This document shows positions 1-5,041 of a DNA stretch of 5,041 nucleotides, piece after piece (within the stretch, counting starts at the first letter, position 1; each line of letters starts with the position of its first letter). The DNA is taken from assembly GCA_011522905.1 (NCBI GenBank), contig WTIB01000186.1, forward strand, positions 1 to 5,041, written 5' to 3'. The DNA is from Crocinitomicaceae bacterium. Its GTDB lineage: Bacteria > Bacteroidota > Bacteroidia > Flavobacteriales_D > Crocinitomicaceae. The translations under genes were made by a program, and so were the position numbers. Under the pieces are notes generated by a model that was not told where the DNA came from, did no database searches, and saw nothing but the letters and a program-made list of their open reading frames with translations.

Positions 1-448
1 CATTTTGAGATGGTTCCTCAGATGTATTTTCTTCTGATTTCTTCTCCGTTTTTGATTTTTGATTTAAGGAATCTAAATCAATTTTACCAACAACTTTTAC
101 ATCCTTTTCAGGAACCTTTATGGAATGAACCTCCTCCCTAGCTTTTGAACTCGAGTCTTCATCAGTTGAGTTCGAGTCTTCTTTTACAGGCTTGTCAGAC
201 TCCTTAGTGTCTTTAATAGATAAAGATTCTCTCTTTTCCCTATTACTTAAAACAGCTTTTGACTTTTCTTTAAGATCTTGATCCGCAGCAAACTCATCAC
301 ACAGAAGTGCATAATTCTCTGGTGATAATTTGGTATTTGGACTTTTATCAATCTCAATACCTTTTGAGTTCAAAAATTCAACAAGATTTTCTAAACCCAC
401 ATTGAGTTCTCCTGCTGCTTTTCCTAATCTTATTGGTCTACCTGCCAT
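1..448 (-). CDS. infB: Translation initiation factor IF-2, N-terminal part (gene truncated by the window edge)
   Basis: IF-2 is the cytoplasmic GTPase that places initiator fMet-tRNA on the 30S subunit and promotes subunit joining. Only the first 149 codons are present; the gene continues past position 1, so the GTPase and tRNA-binding domains are not visible. The start at ATG 446-448 gives a protein beginning MAGRPIRLGKAAGELNVG, the helical IF2_N-type module that opens Bacteroidota IF-2 (residues 1-55, including the NTKLSPENYALL stretch). After it comes a low-complexity, charged, Ser/Lys/Glu-rich linker (about 56-149) with no predicted fold, as is usual before the G domain. The motif KVVGKIDLD near residue 118 also fits Bacteroidota IF-2. 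It lies 34 nt after nusA on the same strand, the classic nusA-infB order. No Shine-Dalgarno sequence precedes the ATG, which is normal for the phylum. Identification rests on the N-terminal module plus synteny. Confidence 0.93.
   Translation of the reverse strand, partial: MAGRPIRLGKAAGELNVGLENLVEFLNSKGIEIDKSPNTKLSPENYALLCDEFAADQDLKEKSKAVLSNREKRESLSIKDTKESDKPVKEDSNSTDEDSSSKAREEVHSIKVPEKDVKVVGKIDLDSLNQKSKTEKKSEENTSEEPSQN
151..181. repeat. Short direct repeat inside the infB linker
   Basis: The 10-mer TCGAGTCTTC occurs at 151-160 and again at 172-181, a period of 21 bp or exactly seven codons. In the IF-2 frame it encodes two consecutive seven-residue units, EDSNSTD and EDSSSKA (about residues 90-103). 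It sits in the disordered linker, so an in-frame duplication would be tolerated. It is a minor coding repeat, not a mobile or regulatory element. Confidence 0.6.
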
Positions 449-482
449 AATTAATCAACTAATTTAGCTTTGATTATCAAAT

Positions 483-1718
483 TTATTCAAATTCTGCGTT
501 CAAAATACGAAATACTTCCTCAATCGTCTCTTTTTCTAAATCCGTACGCTGTGTAAGGTCTTCGATACTGATTTCAAGAACAGACTTAGCCGTATCACAT
601 CCAATAGCTTTCAGCTCATCAATGATCCATCCATCTATTTCATCAGCAAACTCTTCTAAATCAACATCTTCAATATCCACTTCGCCATCTCTATAAACAT
701 CTATTTCATATCCACTGAGCTTACCAGCGAGTTTAATATTGTTTCCACCACGCCCAATTGCCAGAGACACCTGATCTGGTTTTAAATATACCTTTACCCT
801 GCTTTCCTCTTCAATAATCTCCATTGAAGTAACTTTAGCAGGAGACAAGGCTCTTTGGATTAAGAGTTGGTTATTAGTGGTATAGTTAATTACATCAATG
901 TTTTCGTTTCTAAGTTCTCTAACAATACCGTGAATTCTTGAACCTTTCATCCCAACACATGCTCCCACAGGATCGATTCTGTCGTCATAAGATTCAACTG
1001 CAACTTTTGCTCTCTCTCCTGGCTCTCTGACAATTTTCTTTATTGTAATTAGACCATCGAATACCTCGGGTACTTCAAGTTCGAACAAGCGCTCCAAAAA
1101 TTCAGGTGCTGTTCGAGACAAAATAATTACTGGCGTACTGTTTCGCATATCGACTTTTGCAACTACCGCACGAACCGTTTCTCCCTTTTTAAAGAAATCA
1201 GACGGAATTTGTTCTGATTTTGGTAAGATAAGCTCATTACTATCATCATCCATTACCAAAATTTCTTTTTTCCAAACTTGATATACTTCTCCAGTTATGA
1301 TTTCGCCAACACGTTCTTTGTATTTTTTGTAGATGTGATCTTTTTCAAGTTCTAATATTCGTGATATTAAATTTTGTCTTAAAGAAAGTACGTTCCTTCT
1401 TCCGAAATCAGCAAAACGGAATTCTTCTGTAACCTCTTCTCCAATTTCAAAGTCTGGTTCAATTTTGATGGCATCTGAATAAGCAATTTCCGTATTTGGA
1501 TCTTCCACCTCGCCATCATCAACTATTTCTTTATTTAGAAAAATCTGAACATCTCCTTTATCAATATTGACAATGATATCAATATGTTCATCCGTATTAA
1601 ACTTTCTTTTGAACATGGCTCTAAACACATCTTCAAGAATGTGCTGCATGGTCTGCTTATCTATGTTTTTTAGTTCTTTAAATTCTGAAAACGAATCAAC
1701 TAATTCAATACTATTCAT
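483..1718 (-). CDS. nusA: Transcription termination/antitermination factor NusA
   Basis: NusA binds RNA polymerase and nascent RNA, and modulates pausing, intrinsic termination and antitermination. The 411-residue protein has the family's domain order. An N-terminal polymerase-binding domain spans about 1-130. An S1 domain spans about 135-203. KH1 carries the GxxG loop GMKG at 256-259 within the conserved DPVGACVGMKGSR stretch, and KH2 carries GRGG at 322-325. The conserved REPGERAKVAV lies at 231-241, just before KH1. After KH2 there is an acidic linker (about 345-363) and one short helix-hairpin-helix-like segment (about 365-408), instead of the two acidic repeats of the 495-residue E. coli protein; this shorter form is usual in Bacteroidota. 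The ATG at 1716-1718 is 6 nt after the rimP stop, so the two genes are almost certainly co-transcribed and perhaps translationally coupled. infB follows after 34 nt. No frameshift or missing key residue is seen. Confidence 0.98.
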   Translation of the reverse strand: MNSIELVDSFSEFKELKNIDKQTMQHILEDVFRAMFKRKFNTDEHIDIIVNIDKGDVQIFLNKEIVDDGEVEDPNTEIAYSDAIKIEPDFEIGEEVTEEFRFADFGRRNVLSLRQNLISRILELEKDHIYKKYKERVGEIITGEVYQVWKKEILVMDDDSNELILPKSEQIPSDFFKKGETVRAVVAKVDMRNSTPVIILSRTAPEFLERLFELEVPEVFDGLITIKKIVREPGERAKVAVESYDDRIDPVGACVGMKGSRIHGIVRELRNENIDVINYTTNNQLLIQRALSPAKVTSMEIIEEESRVKVYLKPDQVSLAIGRGGNNIKLAGKLSGYEIDVYRDGEVDIEDVDLEEFADEIDGWIIDELKAIGCDTAKSVLEISIEDLTQRTDLEKETIEEVFRILNAEFE

Positions 1719-1724
1719 ACATTA

Positions 1725-2201
1725 TTATTTAAACGATACTACAATTTTTGTTTCTTTTATTTGGTCGAAGTCAAATTGAAATTCTTCTTCAACAACTTCT
1801 TTTTTCTTTCTTCCTTCTATCCGTTTCTTCTCCGAACGGATCAATTTAATTCCCTTGTCATCAACAGTTGAAAGTCTTCCTTCCATCTTCCCTTCTTCTA
1901 TAGATTTGACCTGTATCATCCGGCCAATATTCTTCTTGTATTGATTTATGTGACGAAATGGTTTATCCAACCCTGCTGATGATACATGAAGTTCAAAATC
2001 CTCATTATCCCTGTCCAAATTATGCTCAATATTCCGAGAAATAGAAACACATTCGTCAACACTTACATTCCCCTCCAATTTATCTATTTCAACTCTAATC
2101 ACATTTTTTGCAGAAATAGATAATTCAACAACATAAAGATTGTTACCCAGTTCTTGGATTCTTTCGTCAATCAGATGAATAATGTTGTCTTTTGAGATCA
2201 T
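1725..2201 (-). CDS. rimP: Ribosome maturation factor RimP
   Basis: RimP acts in the cytoplasm in late maturation of the 30S subunit, helping ribosomal protein uS12 and the central pseudoknot region of 16S rRNA assemble. The 158-residue product has the two-domain form. An alpha/beta N-terminal domain (about 1-83) ends in the family signature VSSAGLDKPF (73-82). An SH3-like beta C-terminal domain (about 86-158) follows. Within the latter, residues 123-140 form a very Lys/Arg- then Glu-rich loop, which I recall from other Bacteroidota RimP proteins. The length matches the usual 150-160 residues. It is the first gene of the rimP-nusA-infB operon. Its ATG (2199-2201) lies only 17 nt from the foot of a strong hairpin in the leader and has no Shine-Dalgarno sequence. 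In E. coli NusA autoregulates this operon; whether that happens here is not shown by the sequence. Confidence 0.95.
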   Translation of the reverse strand: MISKDNIIHLIDERIQELGNNLYVVELSISAKNVIRVEIDKLEGNVSVDECVSISRNIEHNLDRDNEDFELHVSSAGLDKPFRHINQYKKNIGRMIQVKSIEEGKMEGRLSTVDDKGIKLIRSEKKRIEGRKKKEVVEEEFQFDFDQIKETKIVVSFK

Positions 2202-2218
2202 GTCAATTTGATGTAATA

Positions 2219-2244
2219 AAAGAGGGGACTTTCGTCCCCTCTTT
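2219..2244 (-). terminator. Perfect 11-bp hairpin in the rimP leader, possible terminator/attenuator
   Basis: The arms AAAGAGGGGAC (2219-2229) and GTCCCCTCTTT (2234-2244) are perfect inverted repeats around a 4-nt loop. Read in the minus direction the loop is GAAA closed by a C-G pair, a very stable GNRA tetraloop, and the 3' side runs into UCUUUUAUU, a short U-tract. In the plus direction the loop is UUUC and the downstream run is interrupted (TTTCGTTT). Form and polarity therefore favour a role in minus-strand RNA. It ends 17 nt before the rimP ATG and begins about 25 nt after a candidate promoter. It could be an attenuator of the rimP-nusA-infB operon, a structured leader element, or a stop for antisense read-through from the cox operon. 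The structure is certain as sequence; the function is inferred. Confidence 0.6.
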
Positions 2245-2268
2245 CGTTTATCATATGTTTTATGAGTA

Positions 2269-2276
2269 CAAAGATA
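2269..2276 (-). promoter_or_regulatory. Candidate Bacteroidota -7 promoter element for rimP-nusA-infB
   Basis: On the minus strand this reads TATCTTTG, an exact match to the TAnnTTTG -7 consensus used by the primary sigma factor of Bacteroidota. Transcription would start near 2262-2264, giving a leader of about 60 nt that contains the hairpin at 2219-2244. No clear TTG -33 element is present at the expected 17-23 bp upstream, where only a T-rich run is seen, so the assignment is moderate. It is correctly placed in the divergent gap between the rimP and DUF3109 genes. Confidence 0.45.
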
Positions 2277-2304
2277 TACAATTAATCAGAATAAAAAAGG
2301 AAAA

Positions 2305-2312
2305 TAGCTTTA
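2305..2312 (+). promoter_or_regulatory. Weak candidate -7 element for the DUF3109 gene
   Basis: TAGCTTTA matches TAnnTTTG in all but the last base and lies 10 bp before the ATG at 2323, which would make the message nearly leaderless. A second one-mismatch site, TATGTTTT at 2254-2261, would give a more usual leader of about 55 nt. Neither has a convincing TTG -33 partner. In this AT-rich gap such matches are expected by chance, so both are only candidates. Confidence 0.2.
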
Positions 2313-2322
2313 CTTTTATAAT

Positions 2323-2898
2323 ATGCTAGTTGAAATAGGAAATAAAATTGTATCTACGGATATCTTTTCGGAGCAATTCACTTGTGATTTAAACAAATGC
2401 AAAGGGGCTTGTTGCGTTAAAGGCAATGGGGGTGCTCCTCTAAACGAAAATGAGGTTGATAAAATTCAAAATAACATAGAAAAAATTAAGCCTTACATGA
2501 GTAAATCCGGAATTGAAACGGTTAATAGGGAAGGCGTTTACTATTTAGATGAAGAGGATACTCCAGCAACCAAGCTTATCGATAAAAAAGAATGCTGTTT
2601 TGTTTATTTCGACGAAGATGAGATTGCCAAATGTTCAATAGAAACGGCTTATAAAGCAGGAGACATCAACTTTAATAAACCCGAATCATGTCACCTCTAC
2701 CCAATAAGAATAAAAGAATTTAATGAGTTCACTGCAATAAATTATGAGACCTGGGATATTTGTTCTCCAGCTTGTAGTTTGGGTAAATCATTAAAAGTGC
2801 CTGTTTACCAATTCTTAAAGGAACCCATCATACGTGTTTTTGGAAGTTCCTTTTTTGAAGAACTCACAAAAGTAGATCAAGAGTTAAATAAACAGTAG
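2323..2898 (+). CDS. DUF3109 family cysteine-rich protein, YkgJ-like putative metal-binding protein
   Basis: A 191-residue protein with no signal peptide or membrane segment, so probably cytoplasmic. I recognise it as the DUF3109 family, common in Bacteroidota and of unknown function. It contains ten cysteines, at 21, 26, 30, 31, 91, 92, 104, 123, 147 and 151. The N-terminal cluster is C-x4-C-x3-C-C in CDLNKCKGACC (21-31). A second group comprises CC at 91-92, a Cys at 104 in AKCSIE, and the KPESCHLYPIRI motif around C123. A last C-x3-C lies at 147-151. The spacing resembles the YkgJ family of proposed zinc- or iron-binding CxxxCxxxCC proteins, which suggests an Fe-S cluster or zinc site; this is inference. 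The gene is alone on the plus strand, divergent from rimP and ending 3 bp from the convergent coxA stop. The ATG chosen places the first conserved residues directly at the N-terminus; no Shine-Dalgarno sequence is seen. Confidence 0.85.
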   Translation: MLVEIGNKIVSTDIFSEQFTCDLNKCKGACCVKGNGGAPLNENEVDKIQNNIEKIKPYMSKSGIETVNREGVYYLDEEDTPATKLIDKKECCFVYFDEDEIAKCSIETAYKAGDINFNKPESCHLYPIRIKEFNEFTAINYETWDICSPACSLGKSLKVPVYQFLKEPIIRVFGSSFFEELTKVDQELNKQ

Positions 2899-2901
2899 CA
2901 A

Positions 2902-4773
2902 TTAATGCTCTTCCTCTCCTTTTTTCAAGGGGACTGTTTGTGGAATAAAATCCTCATCAGCGCCTGGCTTGGAATAATCATATGGCCATCTGTGAACAGT
3001 TGGAAGTTCCCCAGGCCAATTTCCGTGAATATGTTCTACAGGAGTTGTCCACTCCAATGTATTTGATCTCCATGGATTCTGAGGAGATTTCGGACCCCTA
3101 AATATGCTGTAGAAGAAATTAAATAAGAATAAAATCTGACCTATCGCAGCAAAGATTGCAAAGAAGGTAACAATACCATTTAAATCCATAATCATGTCAT
3201 ATGCACCTTGATCAAATTCTTGATATACTGTATAATCATAATACCTTCTTGGCGCTCCCGCTAAACCTACAAAGTGCATAGGGAAGAATACACCATAAGC
3301 CCCAATGATTGTAATCCAAAAATGTACATATCCTAACCTCATATTCATCATTCTTCCAAACATTTTTGGGAACCAATGATACACACCTCCAAACATTCCA
3401 AATACCGCAGACATACCCATCACAATATGGAAATGCGCAACCACAAAATACGTATCATGTATAGCAATGTCTAGGGCTGAATCGGCTAAAATAATTCCCG
3501 TAACCCCACCAGTAATAAATGTTGATACAAGACCAATTGCAAACATCATCGCAGGTGTTAGAACCAATGACCCTTTCCAAAGAGTCGTTAAGTAATTAAA
3601 GACTTTAACAGCAGATGGAATTGCAATCAAAAGCGTCGTAAAGACAAAAACCGAGCCTAGGAATGGATTCATTCCCGTCACAAACATATGGTGCCCCCAT
3701 ACGATGAATGAAAGAAATCCAATCGCTAATATGGAACCAATCATCGCCTTATATCCAAAAATCGGTTTTCTAGAATTCGTAGCAATGATTTCTGATGATA
3801 ATCCCAATGCAGGTAGAAGAACGATGTATACCTCAGGATGTCCTAAAAACCAAAACAAATGCTGATATAACAAAGGAGACCCTCCATGATTCGCAAGCAT
3901 TTCACCTTGTACAATGATATCTGAAAGATAAAAACTGGTACCTGCCATTCGGTCCATGATTAATAAAAGGACTGCAGAAAGAAGTACTGGGAAAGATAAA
4001 ACACCTAAGATTGCAGTAACAAAAAACGCCCATATGGTTAATGGCATTCTAGTCATCTTCATTCCCTTTGTTCTCAAATTTATAACTGTCACTATGTAGT
4101 TCAACGATCCCAATAGTGATGATGCAATGAAAATCGCCATAGAGAAAAGCCATAAGGTCATACCCAATCCAGAACCTTGTTCAGCATTTGGCAAACCTGA
4201 AAGTGGAGGATATATTGTCCAACCTGACATGGCAGGTCCAGAACCATCCCAAACTGTATGATCAGGAAGTGCTGATGAAGCGTCTCCAATTTGGATACCA
4301 AATACGGCACCATCGTATACAAAAAGAGAGGCAAACATTAATATCGTTGATAAAAAGAAAAACCAATAAGATAACATATTCAAAAAGCCAGAAGCCATAT
4401 CTCTTGCACCAAGTTGAAGTGGGATGAGAATATTTGAAAAGGTCCCGGATAGTCCACCCGTCAATAAGAAAAAGACCATAATTGTACCATGAATGGTCAC
4501 AAGACCGAGATACATATTCTCTTTCATGATACCATCTGGAGCCCAATTATCTCCTAAAAATACATTCAAAAAAGTAGATTCTTCACCTGGCCAAGCCAAT
4601 TGAATTCTAAAAAAGATAGAAAGCATCATGGCTACAATTCCCATAAAAACTGCAGTCATTAGGAACTGCTTACCAATCATTTTGTGATCTTGAGTGAAAA
4701 TGTACTTTGATACAAATGATTCTTCATGATGATGTGCATCATGATGATTGTTTTCGTGTGCTACTGTTGACAT
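2902..4773 (-). CDS. ctaD/coxA: Cytochrome c oxidase subunit I (A-type heme-copper oxidase)
   Basis: Catalytic subunit in the inner membrane: reduces O2 to water with electrons from CoxB and pumps protons. The 623 residues contain about twelve hydrophobic helices and all the expected ligands. The heme a histidines are H95 (in TIHGTIMVFF) and H449, and the heme a3 histidine is H447 (both in AHFHIVM). CuB is bound by H312, H361 and H362, with Y316 of GHPEVY as the crosslink tyrosine. H439-D440 sit at the Mg site position. Proton path residues are also present: D125, N114, N132 and E314 for the D channel and K390 (IPSAVKVF) for the K channel, making it an A1-type enzyme. The N-terminus is His-rich (residues 6-16). 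Residues about 154-182, in the periplasmic loop between helices III and IV, look longer than in related enzymes. The long C-terminal tail with EWTTPVEHIHGNWPGELP fits Bacteroidota CoxA. It follows coxB by 22 nt in one operon. Confidence 0.98.
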   Translation of the reverse strand: MSTVAHENNHHDAHHHEESFVSKYIFTQDHKMIGKQFLMTAVFMGIVAMMLSIFFRIQLAWPGEESTFLNVFLGDNWAPDGIMKENMYLGLVTIHGTIMVFFLLTGGLSGTFSNILIPLQLGARDMASGFLNMLSYWFFFLSTILMFASLFVYDGAVFGIQIGDASSALPDHTVWDGSGPAMSGWTIYPPLSGLPNAEQGSGLGMTLWLFSMAIFIASSLLGSLNYIVTVINLRTKGMKMTRMPLTIWAFFVTAILGVLSFPVLLSAVLLLIMDRMAGTSFYLSDIIVQGEMLANHGGSPLLYQHLFWFLGHPEVYIVLLPALGLSSEIIATNSRKPIFGYKAMIGSILAIGFLSFIVWGHHMFVTGMNPFLGSVFVFTTLLIAIPSAVKVFNYLTTLWKGSLVLTPAMMFAIGLVSTFITGGVTGIILADSALDIAIHDTYFVVAHFHIVMGMSAVFGMFGGVYHWFPKMFGRMMNMRLGYVHFWITIIGAYGVFFPMHFVGLAGAPRRYYDYTVYQEFDQGAYDMIMDLNGIVTFFAIFAAIGQILFLFNFFYSIFRGPKSPQNPWRSNTLEWTTPVEHIHGNWPGELPTVHRWPYDYSKPGADEDFIPQTVPLKKGEEEH

Positions 4774-4795
4774 CTCAGTGTGTGTTTTTTAAATT

Positions 4796-5041
4796 TTAAT
4801 TTTCTGAATTTGCAAGATCTTCTGATTCTCCTGCAGAATATGTATCCTTAAATGTACTTTGTTGCTTGGATTTTTCCCACTGCTTAAATTTGTTTTTATC
4901 CAATACAACAACCATCATTTTCATTTTGTAATGTGCTGTTCCACAAATTTTATTACACATTAGAATAAAATTGAATTTCGGATCAGCCTTCTTTTTACGC
5001 ATTTCCTCCGTGGTTAACGACGGTGTGAATTTAAACCTTGT
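4796..5041 (-). CDS. coxB: Cytochrome c oxidase subunit II, C-terminal part (gene truncated by the window edge)
   Basis: Subunit II receives electrons from cytochrome c at its binuclear CuA centre, in a domain exposed to the periplasm, and passes them to heme a of CoxA. The open frame continues to the right edge, so the visible 81 residues are the C-terminus only; the membrane helices and most of the cupredoxin fold lie outside. The Met at 5000-5002 is internal and not a start, because the frame stays open upstream with FTPSLTTEEMRKKK, a typical Bacteroidota CoxB sequence. The CuA motif is CNKICGTAHYKMKM, with fragment residues C29, C33, H37 and M40 as the C-x3-C-x3-H-x2-M ligands. The next conserved stretch, MMVVVLDKNKFKQW, closes the cupredoxin domain. 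The last 25 residues are a polar, probably disordered tail. coxA follows on the same strand after 22 nt, so the two are one transcript. Confidence 0.96.
   Translation of the reverse strand, partial: TRFKFTPSLTTEEMRKKKADPKFNFILMCNKICGTAHYKMKMMVVVLDKNKFKQWEKSKQQSTFKDTYSAGESEDLANSEN

Noticed and set aside
469..481. Palindrome TTTGAT-T-ATCAAA in the nusA-infB gap
   Set aside because: As RNA it folds only a 4-bp AT-rich stem once a loop is allowed, and a terminator here would cut off infB; likely chance in AT-rich spacer.
1716..1724. Overlapping mini-frame ATGTATGAATAG at the nusA start
   Set aside because: A three-codon out-of-frame ATG just before the real start is too short to support a regulatory uORF claim.
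1567..1779. Plus-strand open frame of 70 codons overlapping the start of nusA
   Set aside because: It lies opposite the well-supported nusA and rimP coding sequence, has no recognisable motif, and is explained as an antisense shadow.
2916..2932. Possible hairpin CTCCTT / AAGGGG just after the DUF3109 stop as its terminator
   Set aside because: Only six pairs including one G-U, no U-tract follows, and it is within conserved coxA codons for the C-terminal Lys/Glu tail.
4188..4546. Two open frames, plus strand 4188-4427 and minus strand 4262-4546, inside coxA
   Set aside because: Both overlap conserved coxA codons in other frames and their products show no family features.
4723..4750. Inverted and direct repeats of ATGATG/CATCAT near the start of coxA
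   Set aside because: They follow directly from runs of His codons in the N-terminal tail and are not an independent regulatory structure.
4796..5002. A separate small gene of 68 codons starting at the Met at 5000-5002
   Set aside because: The frame is open to the window edge and encodes conserved CoxB residues upstream of that Met, so it is the 3' end of coxB.

Overview
The window looks like a piece of chromosome from a member of the Bacteroidota, most likely of the flavobacterial type. The evidence is the AT-rich composition, start codons without Shine-Dalgarno sequences, a TAnnTTTG-type -7 promoter element, a 411-residue NusA lacking the proteobacterial acidic repeats, a long disordered IF2 N-terminus, and a CoxA with a His-rich N-terminal tail and the long C-terminal tail I recall from that phylum. 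Genus cannot be fixed from the sequence alone.

Layout from left to right. Positions 1-2201, all on the minus strand, hold the conserved transcription/translation operon rimP -> nusA -> infB. rimP and nusA are separated by 6 nt and nusA and infB by 34 nt; infB runs off the left edge, so only its first 149 codons are present. Positions 2202-2322 are a short divergent control region. It holds a perfect 11-bp hairpin with a GAAA loop in the sense of the rimP leader, and a good minus-strand -7 element about 25 nt upstream of that hairpin. Positions 2323-2898, on the plus strand, hold one cysteine-rich gene of the DUF3109 family. Positions 2902-5041, on the minus strand, hold the end of a respiratory operon: coxB (C-terminal 81 residues with the CuA site) followed 22 nt later by complete coxA, the catalytic subunit of an A-type cytochrome c oxidase.

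RimP matures the 30S subunit, NusA controls elongation and termination of RNA polymerase, and IF2 starts translation; co-transcribing them is the usual bacterial arrangement. CoxB takes electrons from cytochrome c at CuA and passes them to heme a and the heme a3/CuB centre of CoxA, where oxygen is reduced and protons are pumped.

I see no mobile element, CRISPR array, toxin-antitoxin or defence gene, tRNA or rRNA. The gene content is ordinary core genome. The points worth a second look are the hairpin in the rimP leader, the 3-bp convergent junction between the DUF3109 gene and coxA, an apparent extra periplasmic loop in CoxA, and the unknown role of the cysteine-rich protein.
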